The notes: generated by a model from the sequence alone, not told the origin. Numbered from the stretch's first letter, positions 1 to 8,914 are shown. The stretch is 64,000 nucleotides of DNA from Emticicia aquatica (GCF_923079645.1 NZ_CAKLPY010000001.1:2211185-2275184), one strand, 5' to 3'. Program-made: numbers and translations.

Positions 1-480
1 CCGCAAAGCAACAATTGCTTTTATCAACACAACTGAGGCATTTTCCTTTAATTGTGTGGTGGGTAAATTAAGCCATTCGCTCATTTTAAGCATATTATCG
101 TAGCGATAAGGCGGTGTAAAATGAACTATAGACGCATTTTTGAGTCTTTCTGGTAATTTATTTGGACTTTCAGTGCGGTAAACTCCAACTTTCCGAGCTT
201 GCTCGGCTAAAGTTGGCTGCGGCCCAACCCAAATAATATCATCCATCGTAAATTCGTTTCCGAAAATAATTTCTTCACCCGAATCTACATCAATAATGGC
301 CGCTAATCCAGCAAGACTGATTCCGAAAAAGTACAAAAAATTACTATCTTGACGGTAGCGAAACGTATTATCATGGTAATTCATGGGAGCTTCATCGTTG
401 CCCATTATTAAAATAATACCGCTGCCAACCGCTCTTTTGAGTGCGTTGCGTCGCTCGGTGTAAGTCTGAACTGAAAACAT
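1..480 (-). CDS. Xaa-Pro aminopeptidase, N-terminal part (runs off window)
   Basis: Partial gene: 160 codons are open from the ATG at 478-480 to the window edge, with the C-terminus missing. The translation starts MFSVQTYTERRNALKRAV and continues through MGNDEAPMNYHDNTFRYRQD and SNFLYFFGI. This is the typical aminopeptidase P N-terminal (AMP_N) domain that precedes the metal-dependent pita-bread catalytic domain. The full enzyme would remove an N-terminal residue next to proline and be cytosolic. The metal ligands lie outside the window, so activity cannot be judged. It is divergent from the GbsR-type regulator at 829. Family call from visible motifs; domain fold is known for the family. Confidence 0.85.
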   Translation of the reverse strand, partial: MFSVQTYTERRNALKRAVGSGIILIMGNDEAPMNYHDNTFRYRQDSNFLYFFGISLAGLAAIIDVDSGEEIIFGNEFTMDDIIWVGPQPTLAEQARKVGVYRTESPNKLPERLKNASIVHFTPPYRYDNMLKMSEWLNLPTTQLKENASVVLIKAIVALR

Positions 481-828
481 AGTTTGTTGATATTTATTGA
501 TAACACGAAATAAATAAAAGAAAGCCAATATCGCATTATATCCTTAACTAAAAATGATTATCAAAAACGTGATTTTGTATAAAAACTGGTTTATTTTATC
601 TTTTTTTAATAGTTACTTATTTTACGGATATATCTATTATTATTACAATAAAAAATACTTTTTTTGGTAAACTACTATGAATCAAATAGTTACGGTATTG
701 TGTTTTCTTAGAAGCAATGAAATAACAAATTAAAAAAAACTTTCAGAATATTTTGAAAATTCAAAAAGGTTATTTTACTTTGGGGTACAAATATGCTTAC
801 GTGCTACAATATAAAAGTAAAAAACAAG
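481..828. other. AT-rich intergenic region between divergent genes
   Basis: About 350 bases without a credible gene. The stretch is strongly AT-rich with many A and T runs and must hold promoters for both flanking genes. A near-consensus TACTTTG sits at 777-783, one base short of TAnnTTTG, just upstream of the regulator. No RNA gene or repeat was recognised. Confidence 0.5.
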
Positions 829-1350
829 ATGTCGGTATCAGTAATGGAATTAAAAGAAGCGAAAGATAAGTTTATTCACACGTGGGGAACACTGGCCACG
901 CAGTGGGGTATTAACCGCACAATGGCTCAGATTCACGCACTACTTTTGCTTTCGCCAAAGTCTATGAATGCAGATGAAATCATGGCTGATTTACAAATTT
1001 CGAGAGGAAATGTTAATATGAATTTACGAGATTTGATGGATTGGGGATTGATTTACAAACAGCTCCTTCCTGGCGAACGGAAAGAATATTTCATAGCAGA
1101 AAAGGATATTTGGAAAGTCGCCAAGCAAATCGCAAAAGAGCGACGACGCCGAGAAATCGGACCGCTAATCGAAGCAATGGAAGAATTGAAAGAAAGTATT
1201 CAGCCTGACTCTGCCGAAAAAGAAGAGTTTTTGAAAATAGTAAATGATATCAGTAAAGTTTCTGTTTTTGCAGATAACACCATGACATCACTTCTTAAAT
1301 CAGATGAAAATTGGTTGATTAATAATTTTATCAAGATTTTTAATAAATAG
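829..1350 (+). CDS. GbsR/MarR-family transcriptional regulator
   Basis: A small winged-helix DNA-binding regulator of about 170 residues. The core has WGINRTMAQIHALLLLSP, MNADEIMADLQISRGNVNMN and LRDLMDWGLI, which is the GbsR-type helix-turn-helix seen in proteins that control osmoprotectant or efflux genes. The C-terminal half is a charged helix (KERRRREIGPLIEAMEELKE) suited to dimerisation. The frame is open from 793, but homologous proteins begin close to MELKEAKDKF (ATG at 844). ATG 829 and 844 are both plausible; 829 is used here. It is followed at once by a strong hairpin terminator, so it is monocistronic. The target genes are not evident from context. Confidence 0.85.
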   Translation: MSVSVMELKEAKDKFIHTWGTLATQWGINRTMAQIHALLLLSPKSMNADEIMADLQISRGNVNMNLRDLMDWGLIYKQLLPGERKEYFIAEKDIWKVAKQIAKERRRREIGPLIEAMEELKESIQPDSAEKEEFLKIVNDISKVSVFADNTMTSLLKSDENWLINNFIKIFNK

Positions 1351-1394
1351 TACATGACGGCTATAAGTCATGGTTTTTTGGAGTTTTTGGGGTC

Positions 1395-1437
1395 AAGCAG
1401 TAATTTTCTCATAGATAGAGAATTACTGCTTTTTTTT
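1395..1437 (+). terminator. Rho-independent terminator of the GbsR-type gene
   Basis: An inverted repeat of about 15 bp with arms AAGCAGTAATTTTCT and AGAGAATTACTGCTT (one G-T pair) is followed by a run of T. It lies 45 bases after the regulator stop codon. Confidence 0.8.
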
Positions 1438-1475
1438 GTAAAAAAGAGCGATAGCTATAAACAACCATCGCTCTT
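1436..1475 (-). terminator. Terminator of the 50-aa membrane protein gene
   Basis: Arms AAGAGCGAT and ATCGCTCTT form a 9-bp hairpin. On the minus strand it is followed by T-rich sequence directly after the stop codon of the small gene at 1486-1638. It abuts the plus-strand terminator, so the two convergent units are insulated. Confidence 0.6.
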
Positions 1476-1485
1476 GAAGAATCAA

Positions 1486-1638
1486 TTAAAATTCCTTCTC
1501 AATATTTTTTTTCTTATTCCACGGAGCAACTGTCTGGCGTGATAAATCGTAGAGAAAATAAATCACAATGGCAAGAAATACAAGAAAGATTACTCTAAAA
1601 ATCGTTCGATTTCGGTTAGTTGAATGCTTCGTTTCCAT
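1486..1638 (-). CDS. Small single-pass membrane protein, 50 aa
   Basis: Not a recognised family. ATG at 1636-1638 reads METKHSTNRNRTIFRVIF and continues with LVFLAIVIYFLYDLSRQTVA to a TAA at 1486-1488. There is a short basic N-terminus, one hydrophobic helix at about residues 15-31, and a Lys-rich tail (NKKKNIEKEF). This gives a predicted Nin-Cout topology. A hairpin terminator sits directly downstream on the same strand, and the next minus-strand gene upstream is the SixA phosphatase (1699). That supports a real short gene rather than chance. The function is unknown. Confidence 0.6.
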   Translation of the reverse strand: METKHSTNRNRTIFRVIFLVFLAIVIYFLYDLSRQTVAPWNKKKNIEKEF

Positions 1639-1698
1639 TTTATTAAATTATCTGCTTTTCATAAAAACAGTAAGTACAGAAAAAAGTTTTTACCTTGC

Positions 1699-2208
1699 TT
1701 ACTGCACAATCGTTTGCGGTGAATGATAGCCCAAAAACTTGCCCGATTTATTCGAAACTTCCGCCCATTTCAAATCTTCAAATTCCAAAATAATTACTCC
1801 AGCCGTACTCATTGTGCCACCAATATCAGCACGAGTTAAGTATTCTGAAAAGAACGTAACATCAGGGTTATGTCCAAAAATCGCAACAGTTTTTACAGCC
1901 TCGTCTAATTGGTTAACTACCGAAAGGTAAGTTCTAGGGCCGCCTCCATAAAGCGACTCGTCAAGAACAATAGCATCCGCATCATAGTGTAGCTGCTCAG
2001 CAAAAATCTTTGCAGTTGCTTTTGCACGCTCGGCTGCACTGCTTACAATTAAATCGAATGAAACCTCAGTTCCTGCCAAAAACTTGCCCATTCGAGCAGC
2101 CTCAATAATACCTGTGGATGTTAAATCTCTGTCAAAATCACGAAACATTGGTGTGTTTCCACCATCCTCAGCAATCGCATGACGAATTAAGTAAAGGGTT
2201 TTAATCAT
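1699..2208 (-). CDS. sixA: SixA-type histidine phosphatase
   Basis: A short (169 aa) histidine-phosphatase-superfamily protein. From the ATG at 2208 the protein opens MIKTLYLIRHAIAEDGG, with the catalytic Arg9-His10 pair. Arg61 lies in SSAAERAKAT and a second His is in FGHNPDVT (His113), completing the usual phosphohistidine pocket. SixA proteins remove phosphate from histidine phosphotransfer domains or from phosphocarrier proteins. The frame stays open to 2238 (MYIRAKTNEN), but the family start is MIKTLYLIRHA. No HPt or kinase gene is adjacent, so the substrate is unknown. Confidence 0.88.
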   Translation of the reverse strand: MIKTLYLIRHAIAEDGGNTPMFRDFDRDLTSTGIIEAARMGKFLAGTEVSFDLIVSSAAERAKATAKIFAEQLHYDADAIVLDESLYGGGPRTYLSVVNQLDEAVKTVAIFGHNPDVTFFSEYLTRADIGGTMSTAGVIILEFEDLKWAEVSNKSGKFLGYHSPQTIVQ

Positions 2209-2348
2209 ATTTTCGTTGGTTTTGGCACGAATATACAAGCAATAGCTCGGAAAAGTTTAATTTTCACCAAAAATTTATTCAATGAAAACATTCAACAGAA
2301 TACATTAACACATCAATTTCGTAAACACCAAATATTTTGAAAAAGCCC

Positions 2349-2356
2349 TATATTTG
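2349..2356 (+). promoter_or_regulatory. -7 element (TATATTTG) of the bestrophin-like gene
   Basis: A perfect TAnnTTTG Bacteroidota -7 box 30 bases before the ATG at 2387. The in-frame TTG that could extend the coding region to 2354 lies inside this box, which argues for the 2387 start. No clear -33 TTG is seen. Confidence 0.6.
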
Positions 2357-2386
2357 CATTTAAACAACCATTTGTTCCTAAAATAT

Positions 2387-3259
2387 ATGATGATTTACAA
2401 TCCAAAAGATTGGTGGAAACTAATTTTTTATTTTCACAAAGCTGACACATTTCGCAAACTTTTACCCGCCATGCTAGGTGTAATGGCATATACGGCTGTA
2501 TTTTCTTATTTAGAAAATGACGTATTTCATTTCATGCCAATCAAAAATCCGCTTGCTGTTCACTCGTTGGTTGGCTTTGTTTTATCATTATTGTTAGTTT
2601 TTCGTACTAATAGCTCATACGATAGATGGTGGGAAGGACGAAAAATTTGGGGAAGTTTCACTAATAATTCTCGAAATCTTGCACTAAAACTCAATGCATT
2701 TTTACCAGAAAACCATGAAAGTAAAGAAGTTTTCAGGGTTTTGATTGGCAACTATTTACAAGCCGTAAAAGACCATTTGCGAGATAATACAAATCCAAAA
2801 CATTTAGCATTCGTTAATAAATTTGACGAATCATTCTACGAAAATCACAAACATATGCCGAACCGAATCGGGCAAGCCATTTATTTAGAAATCAATCAAT
2901 TAGCCAAAAATGGTTTATTAAATCCTGAGCAACTTTTGATTTTGAATACTGAATTAACTTCATTTACTGATAATCTTGGAGCTTGCGAAAGGATAAAAAA
3001 TACGCCAATTCCATCTTCATACAATATATTTATCAAAAAAATGATTTTTTTGTATGTTTTCACCATGCCAATTGGTTTTGTGTTAGAATTCAAATATTGG
3101 GCAATTCCGATCGTTACTTTGGTTTTTTACGCTTTTGCTGGAATTGAAATGATAGCAGAAGAAATTGAAGACCCGTTTGGAACCGACAATAATGATTTGG
3201 CTTTAGATACAATTGTTAAAAATGTAAAAGGAAATTTAGCTGAGATTCTCAGAAATTAA
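2387..3259 (+). CDS. Bestrophin-like (YneE/UPF0187) membrane channel protein
   Basis: A 290-residue inner-membrane protein of the bestrophin/YneE family, pentameric anion or cation channels. Family marks are NPKDWWKLIF near the N-terminus, LLVFRTNSSYDRWWEGRKIW (the conserved RWWEGR segment), and a late FAGIEMIAEEIEDPFGTD, matching the conserved bestrophin E(I/L)xxPFG signature. Four hydrophobic segments are visible, two in the first 75 residues and two around residues 215-255. The length is normal. The gene stands alone, and its physiological ion is unknown. Confidence 0.9.
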   Translation: MMIYNPKDWWKLIFYFHKADTFRKLLPAMLGVMAYTAVFSYLENDVFHFMPIKNPLAVHSLVGFVLSLLLVFRTNSSYDRWWEGRKIWGSFTNNSRNLALKLNAFLPENHESKEVFRVLIGNYLQAVKDHLRDNTNPKHLAFVNKFDESFYENHKHMPNRIGQAIYLEINQLAKNGLLNPEQLLILNTELTSFTDNLGACERIKNTPIPSSYNIFIKKMIFLYVFTMPIGFVLEFKYWAIPIVTLVFYAFAGIEMIAEEIEDPFGTDNNDLALDTIVKNVKGNLAEILRN

Positions 3260-3349
3260 AATTGTTTCATCTTCACATTGAATAAAACATTTCTAGCAAC
3301 CAATCGTTTATAATTTACGTCATTACTATCAACAAATACTTATCAAAAT

Positions 3350-4786
3350 ATGAAGACATTTTGGATTAAACTATTGGTTATTAGTGTTTTATTGAATTTC
3401 ATAGCTTGTAAAAAAGACACTTTAGAGCCAACTGATAACACCACAAACACAACTAATAGTCCAAACGAAGCTGCCAATAGTTGGGTTTATGACCAAATGA
3501 AAGAATGGTATTTGTGGGCTGATTTGCTTCCCGAAAAAGCAAAAACTGATTTAACTTTGGTAACAGGAAAAGATGGAGAAAACGATATTAAAAAGTATTA
3601 TTTTTACTCTTTACTCAATGATTATCCAAATACAGACCGTTTTTCATGGATAAATGAAAATATTACCGATCTCACCAATTCTTTAGGTGGCGTAAGCACT
3701 TCATTTGGATTTACAAGAACTGCCGTTTATTTAGATAACACCCAAACAACGGTTGGATTTTTTGTTTCTTATGTAATTCTAAATAGTCCAGCCGAAAAAG
3801 CAGGAATGAAAAGAGGAGATATTATTTTAACAATTAATGGCACTCAAATTGACAAAAATAACTACGCTACCCTACTTGCCAGCACAGAAACAGCTACTTT
3901 TGGATTGGGCGAATTAAAAAATGGAGCTTTTGTATCATCAGGAAAAACCTTACAAGCCACAAAAGCTGTCGTTCAAAATGACCCAGTACATTTCTGGAAA
4001 GTAATCGAAAAGGGTGATAAAAAAATTGGTTATTTGGTTTATACACAATTTATCTCTGAATATGATGCTAAGTTAAAAACTATTTTTGGAGAATTTAAAG
4101 CCCAAGGAGTCAACGAATTAATCTTAGATTTACGTTTAAATGGCGGTGGTTATATCAGTTCTGCTGATTTAATTTCTTCGCTCATTGTAAAAAACCTAAA
4201 CACCAATAATATAATTCATCAAGACGAATGGAATGCAAATATTACTAAAAAATATACGTCATATTCAACACCAACCAAGTTTAGTAATCAAGCCAATAAT
4301 TTAGGAACACTTAATCGTCTATTCGTTTTGACTTCAAACGGCACTGCATCTGCAAGCGAACTTGTCATTAATAGTCTAAGACCTTATATGGATGTTATTA
4401 TTATTGGCGACCATACTTATGGTAAAAATGTTGGTTCAATAACCATAAAAGATGCTTCCAAACCTGTTCGTTGGTCTTGGGGATTGCAACCAATTGTGCT
4501 GAGAACGAAAAACTCAAAAGGAGAATCTGATTACGGCACTAAAGATGGATTTACGCCAAATTATTTAGTAAAAGACAACATTTATCCATATAAACCTTGG
4601 GGTGATGAATCAGAACCTTTGTTTAAAAAGGCGTTAGAAGTAATTACTGGAGTGACAATTCCTGCGGAGGTAACGGTAAATGCTAGACGTTCGACAAGAG
4701 AATTAAACTCGCAAGTGTTAGAGCTACATGAATCTGACAATCCAGATTTGAAACTAAAAGATATGTTTGTTTCATTTCCAAAATGA
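3350..4786 (+). CDS. S41-family (C-terminal processing) peptidase, lipoprotein
   Basis: A 478-aa lipoprotein protease. A lipobox ending at Cys20 (LNFIAC) predicts attachment to a membrane facing the periplasm or surface. A PDZ-like domain spans about residues 120-205 (NSPAEKAGMKRGDIILTING). The S41 catalytic domain follows with LDLRLNGGGY, the nucleophile Ser334 in NGTASASE, and Lys359 in DHTYGKN. The Ser-Lys spacing of 25 matches the Tsp/CtpA dyad. Related proteins cleave unstructured C-termini. The Asn/Thr-rich linker after Cys20 is typical of exported Bacteroidota lipoproteins. It ends at a terminator shared with the convergent gene. Confidence 0.9.
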   Translation: MKTFWIKLLVISVLLNFIACKKDTLEPTDNTTNTTNSPNEAANSWVYDQMKEWYLWADLLPEKAKTDLTLVTGKDGENDIKKYYFYSLLNDYPNTDRFSWINENITDLTNSLGGVSTSFGFTRTAVYLDNTQTTVGFFVSYVILNSPAEKAGMKRGDIILTINGTQIDKNNYATLLASTETATFGLGELKNGAFVSSGKTLQATKAVVQNDPVHFWKVIEKGDKKIGYLVYTQFISEYDAKLKTIFGEFKAQGVNELILDLRLNGGGYISSADLISSLIVKNLNTNNIIHQDEWNANITKKYTSYSTPTKFSNQANNLGTLNRLFVLTSNGTASASELVINSLRPYMDVIIIGDHTYGKNVGSITIKDASKPVRWSWGLQPIVLRTKNSKGESDYGTKDGFTPNYLVKDNIYPYKPWGDESEPLFKKALEVITGVTIPAEVTVNARRSTRELNSQVLELHESDNPDLKLKDMFVSFPK

Positions 4787-4805
4787 TTCTAAAATAGATA
4801 AACAA

Positions 4806-4837
4806 AAATGCCCTCGAAGTGATCGAGGGCATTTTTT
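4806..4837. terminator. Bidirectional terminator between convergent genes
   Basis: Arms AAATGCCCTCGA and TCGAGGGCATTT with a 5-base loop and T-runs on both strands. It serves the S41 protease (+) and the coiled-coil protein (-). Confidence 0.85.
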
Positions 4838-4854
4838 ATGATTAAATTTTATGA

Positions 4855-5808
4855 TTATTTTACATCAAAAGAACCACGTCCGATGCTGAATCCTTCAGAA
4901 TATAATTCGATTGAATATTTACCTTTAGAGTAATTAGAACCACGAGCATAAATAAAATCTACATTCTGACCAGAATTATCATACATAACCGATTGTTTCG
5001 CTGTATAAACCATTTCTTTTCCACCAAACATAAACGCACCCGAACCAGTTGCCATGTCAGAAATACAATTTCCTTGTGGGTCAAGCATACGCATATATAT
5101 TACTTTATTTTCTGTTTTAGTCAACGGATTTTCAGATAATTTGAAAGAAATTTTGACTTTCTCTACACGTTTTGCTTTGTATTCACCACCATCACGCTCT
5201 TTACCACGAGAATTAATAGCATTAACCGATACATTCATAGCTTTCAAGGCTGCCGCAAGTGTTACTTTTTCCGAAAGCTCTTTGTTTTTAACAGTTGTAG
5301 CATAAACCGAATCTGCTAACGCTTGTTTATCAGTTTTTAAGCTCGAAATGTTTGATTTAAGGTCTGTATTTTCACTGCCTAAAGTTTTCACTTCTGTTGT
5401 CAATTGAGCATTTTCTTGTCTCAATTTAGCTATTTCAACATCTTTTGCAGTCAAAGCAGCTTCATAACCTTTGATTTTATTTTCAAAGTCTCTGATACTT
5501 ACGTTTTTTGAATTAACCAAATTCTTTTTATCTCTTTCCAACTGAGCTTTAAGTGCTTCCAAATCAGCAACTTGGCCACCAAGTGAAGTAATTTCTGCTA
5601 TTTTGGCATCTAATTGCGTCGAAATTGAGTCTAATTTTGTATTAGTTAGCAACAATTCCTTTGTTTTAGTTGAAATATCAACATTTTTCGCATCAATATC
5701 TTGGCGAGCATTAAAATAAAGGAAACCAAAAAGGGCTGCTAAAGCACAGGCTAATACTAGGCCGGCCGTCATCGCCGTATTACTTTTTCTTTCTTGCATT
5801 TGTTCCAT
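4855..5808 (-). CDS. Membrane-anchored coiled-coil protein of unknown function
   Basis: 317 aa, not assigned to a named family. After a short polar start there is one transmembrane helix (about residues 13-32, AGLVLACALAALFGFLYF). A long coiled coil runs from about 35 to 190 with regular heptads (SLGGQVADLEALKAQLERDK). The C-terminal beta-rich domain of about 110 residues starts at KVEKVKISFKLSENPLTKTE and includes MRMLDPQGNCISDMATGSG. The topology suggests a periplasmic rod with a terminal sandwich domain, possibly in envelope scaffolding. A -7 box lies 43 bases upstream. No operon partners are visible. Confidence 0.8.
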   Translation of the reverse strand: MEQMQERKSNTAMTAGLVLACALAALFGFLYFNARQDIDAKNVDISTKTKELLLTNTKLDSISTQLDAKIAEITSLGGQVADLEALKAQLERDKKNLVNSKNVSIRDFENKIKGYEAALTAKDVEIAKLRQENAQLTTEVKTLGSENTDLKSNISSLKTDKQALADSVYATTVKNKELSEKVTLAAALKAMNVSVNAINSRGKERDGGEYKAKRVEKVKISFKLSENPLTKTENKVIYMRMLDPQGNCISDMATGSGAFMFGGKEMVYTAKQSVMYDNSGQNVDFIYARGSNYSKGKYSIELYSEGFSIGRGSFDVK

Positions 5809-5850
5809 AGGAATGAGTATTAAGTATTTAATTTACAGGTTTATTAACGG

Positions 5851-5858
5851 CAAAGTTA
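5851..5858 (-). promoter_or_regulatory. -7 element (TAACTTTG) of the coiled-coil gene
   Basis: The minus strand reads TAACTTTG, matching TAnnTTTG, 43 bases before the ATG at 5808. No convincing -33 TTG was found. Confidence 0.5.
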
Positions 5859-6002
5859 TGTTTTTATTGAAACTATTTATATTTTAAAGATAAAAAGTTC
5901 CTATTTTTTTTATATAATAATCAATGAATGACTATTTTGCAAAAAGTTCATGGTTGTTTATCACAAATCTTAGGTAAAATTTCCTAATAAATATAAATCA
6001 GA

Positions 6003-7025
6003 ATGGCACTCATCACCAAAAAGAAAATACCTTTCAAAATATCTCCACGTTTACGCAAGTATTTAGTTAAATATGGACGAGAAAAAGTATTACCAATCAA
6101 ATACAGCGATTTACTTCGGTTTGACAATGCCTTTCCGCTTTATGACAAAAAGGGTAAAGATACCCTTTGGGAAACCGTCATGTATCCACAAAACGACCTT
6201 GAAGAAATATATGAAGCTCTAAAAATAATCTATGCCGATTTAAAAACCGACGGCGATGCATCTGTAATTAAGCACCTAGTGGTTGATAGAGTTGATACCT
6301 GCACTTACGCCAACACCAAGCCTTTCCGAATCAGAATTGTAAATAAAATAAACGATAACCATGATTATTTTTATATAAAATTGGCTGATGCTTCTCGTAT
6401 TTATGGCTTAGAGTTAGAACATTTATTATCGCCCAATGTGATGGGCTATTGCACGCATGAGGATACTTTGGTTGAAGAACATATTGCAGGAATCCCAGCC
6501 GACCAATTTATGAATAATCATTTAAATGATGCCAATTTTAATCCTATTCGACTAAGTAAAGAATTTATTAAGTTTAATGAACGTTGTTTTGTAAGACTTT
6601 TAGGCGATATGCACTCATCAAACTTTGTAATTATTGTTACGCCAGATTTTGAAGATTTTCACTACCGATTGCGTGCGATTGATTTTGACCAACAATCTTA
6701 TGAGTCGTCGAAATCTGTTTATATGCCTCAATATTTCAAGCAAAATAATGCAATGATTGCAATGGGCATGAAATATCTCACGCCCGAATCGGTGCATCAA
6801 TACCAAGCTGAAGAACGTACACTTATTGCAAATCGTTTGAAAGAAGAAAAAATCCGTATGCACGATTTAATCGAAACCATGAAAAAAGACACGCTTTCCC
6901 TTCCTGAAAATCTTGAATCGCTCAAACATGATTTATCTCGTCATTACCACAATCAAGAATTTTTGAGTTGCAGAAGTATGGGCGAAGTAGTCGAATTAAG
7001 TTTAAAATTGGTCTTAGTTCACTAA
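6003..7025 (+). CDS. Kinase-fold (APH/PKL-like) protein of unknown substrate
   Basis: 340 aa. The protein carries the signature of a protein-kinase-like fold. GDMHSSNFVI (Asp202, His204, Asn207) resembles the catalytic loop of aminoglycoside/choline kinases, and RAIDFDQQ (Asp227, Asp229) resembles the metal-binding DFD motif. A candidate ATP Lys is K126 in FYIKLADA, and Glu159 in LVEEHIAG could mark the hinge. There is no signal peptide, so it is presumably cytosolic. The N-terminal 100 residues are not recognisable. The substrate cannot be told; a small molecule or a protein are both possible. It ends 4 bases into the convergent DUF423 gene. Confidence 0.75.
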   Translation: MALITKKKIPFKISPRLRKYLVKYGREKVLPIKYSDLLRFDNAFPLYDKKGKDTLWETVMYPQNDLEEIYEALKIIYADLKTDGDASVIKHLVVDRVDTCTYANTKPFRIRIVNKINDNHDYFYIKLADASRIYGLELEHLLSPNVMGYCTHEDTLVEEHIAGIPADQFMNNHLNDANFNPIRLSKEFIKFNERCFVRLLGDMHSSNFVIIVTPDFEDFHYRLRAIDFDQQSYESSKSVYMPQYFKQNNAMIAMGMKYLTPESVHQYQAEERTLIANRLKEEKIRMHDLIETMKKDTLSLPENLESLKHDLSRHYHNQEFLSCRSMGEVVELSLKLVLVH

Positions 7026-7393
7026 TTTTTCCAAACTGACCAAAATAACAATAACCAAGCGGCAACCAATAATGTACCACCAATGGGTGCAACTGCTCCA
7101 AAAACATTGATTCCTGTGAAACAAATCAAATATAATGAGCTACTAAAAATCAACGTACCTGCCAAGAAGCAATATCCGCTATAATTGATTGTTTTGGAAC
7201 GAAATTCTTTTGATAAAATCCCAACTAAAACCAATGCTAAGGCATGATAAAATTGGTATCGCACACCCGTTTCAAAGGTTTCAAATCGACCGCTTGCCAA
7301 TAACATCGGTTTGAGTGCATGAGCTCCAAAAGCACCAACCATCACGCCAACTGCTCCCAAAAATGAGCCTGCTTGTAAAAAAAGTTTATTCAT
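7022..7393 (-). CDS. DUF423 family small membrane protein
   Basis: 123 aa with four hydrophobic segments and the family signature GVMVGAFGAHALK near the N-terminus, followed by ETGVRYQFYHALALVLVG and IFSSSLYLICFTG. This is the YgdD/DUF423 inner-membrane family, whose function is unknown. The length is normal. Its stop codon overlaps the stop of the convergent kinase-fold gene by 4 bases, so no terminator separates them. Confidence 0.9.
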   Translation of the reverse strand: MNKLFLQAGSFLGAVGVMVGAFGAHALKPMLLASGRFETFETGVRYQFYHALALVLVGILSKEFRSKTINYSGYCFLAGTLIFSSSLYLICFTGINVFGAVAPIGGTLLVAAWLLLFWSVWKN

Positions 7394-7446
7394 TATAATA
7401 TGATTTTAAATTGATGCGTGAAATTACATAAAATTGACATTTGAAT

Positions 7447-7466
7447 AAGCTCAATTCTTTGAGCTT
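7447..7466 (-). terminator. Possible weak terminator
   Basis: Arms AAGCTCAA and TTGAGCTT form an 8-bp hairpin just after the DUF3472 gene, with only a poor T-tract. Confidence 0.35.
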
Positions 7467-7484
7467 AAAATTTATTTTGCTTAT

Positions 7485-8786
7485 CTAAGGTAATTTTGAA
7501 AAATCAATCACAGGTTTAATATTTTGATTTGGCCTAGAAAACTTTTGATTGAGCAATGTATTATCACTAAAAAAACCACAATTTCTTAGATAAAATTTTC
7601 CGTTTTTAGTACCACCGCCATAATCTTTTCGATAACCTTTTCTAGCAGTATTATCAGCAGTAAAAGTTACCTGATTCAGTTCTTTCCAACCATTTTTTGA
7701 ATCATAAATCCATTGGTTATCAAAATACCCCATGCGTTCTTGATTACCTGTTTCAGGTATGAAATTTTCAAGGAACGAATACAAATTTTTTAGGTAAGTT
7801 GACGTTTTAGGACGTTTAAAACTTGCAATCAAAAGCCATTTGTTTTCTTCAGGTGCAAAAAAATAAGCTGAATAAATCGTATAATTATCACTCGTTGGTT
7901 TCCCTTGAAGTAAAAATTTATATGTGTTATCTGCTTTCCAATTATACTTTAAATAACTCTGACCGCCCGAACCTTCATTGCCAAATTCGCCTGTATAAAC
8001 ATTTGTTCCTTTTTTGAGTAGTAATATTTTTTGGTCTTGAGGAATCGTTTCTGGATTATCTGTTTCAAAAGGACTCCAAACAGAAAATAAAATTCTACGC
8101 TCTTTTTCAGAGTTTACTTGCATTCCGAAATATCCTTCGCCAAATCCGTTTGCCATAAAATATGAACCAATTACATCATTATTTTTGGGAACCGTAATTT
8201 CATTATAAAACCATTCAATTTCATTGTTTTTATTGGTTTCATAACGTAAATGTACCGAAGGCCCTCGCCTTCCCCAATAAAAGAAATTTCCTTCATTATT
8301 CTTGACAAATGATAATGCAGGTGAAATGGCTGTACCGCTTACGGCCATATTTGAAATTGTCCCAAAAGTGGTTTCTGTTTTGGAAATGCCAATAATATCA
8401 ACTGAAATATACCCAGCTTTTACGATATTCCATTCTCCAACAAACTGTTCTTTTTCAGTATTTCCCTCCGCCTCTACATTGATACTTTTGTTTAATATTT
8501 TTACTAAAATCTTGCTTTTCCCTCCATTTCCCGTCAAAAAAAGCGATAATTTAATTGTACCTGTTTGTTCAACTTTAAAATAAGTTCGGCAAATTGTTTG
8601 TTTACTATCCCAATTTGAAAACCCATTTTCATCAATATTTCCACCATTTGAAGTCCAAGCATTTCCTCCAATTGGAATAATTTGCTTATTAATATCATGT
8701 TCTTTGGGAATATTTTTTGAAACTTTTTCAGCTTTACATTGAGAAAAAAGACAAATAATAAGGAATACTAAGTAGTTAAATTTCAT
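7485..8786 (-). CDS. DUF5077-DUF3472 lipoprotein
   Basis: 433 aa with a lipobox (LFSQCKAE, Cys17). Residues about 35-150 (IPIGGNAWTSNGGNIDENGF) fit the DUF5077 beta-sandwich. Residues about 160-350 begin NFFYWGRRGPSVHLRYE, which is the DUF3472 opening. This pair occurs in secreted Bacteroidota proteins thought to bind or modify carbohydrates, but no activity is established. The C-terminus ends LRNCGFFSDNTLLNQKF, a region often seen in the same family. It is divergent from the pirin gene, and no sugar-utilisation genes adjoin it. Confidence 0.82.
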   Translation of the reverse strand: MKFNYLVFLIICLFSQCKAEKVSKNIPKEHDINKQIIPIGGNAWTSNGGNIDENGFSNWDSKQTICRTYFKVEQTGTIKLSLFLTGNGGKSKILVKILNKSINVEAEGNTEKEQFVGEWNIVKAGYISVDIIGISKTETTFGTISNMAVSGTAISPALSFVKNNEGNFFYWGRRGPSVHLRYETNKNNEIEWFYNEITVPKNNDVIGSYFMANGFGEGYFGMQVNSEKERRILFSVWSPFETDNPETIPQDQKILLLKKGTNVYTGEFGNEGSGGQSYLKYNWKADNTYKFLLQGKPTSDNYTIYSAYFFAPEENKWLLIASFKRPKTSTYLKNLYSFLENFIPETGNQERMGYFDNQWIYDSKNGWKELNQVTFTADNTARKGYRKDYGGGTKNGKFYLRNCGFFSDNTLLNQKFSRPNQNIKPVIDFSKLP

Positions 8787-8914
8787 TTCGGATATAGTAA
8801 ATTGTTGTAATTTGTGTGAAGTTAATTAAAAAAGAAATCTATCGGAACTTTATCAAAATAAATTTAGTTGTATATACATACAATGTGAATGTATTTATTA
8901 ATCCGACAATAAAA

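Noticed and set aside
793..828. Extended N-terminus of the GbsR-type regulator
   Set aside because: The added residues are unlike the family and start at the predicted promoter region.
1354..1542. 62-aa plus-strand frame after the GbsR-type gene
   Set aside because: It spans two terminator hairpins and overlaps the better-supported small gene on the other strand.
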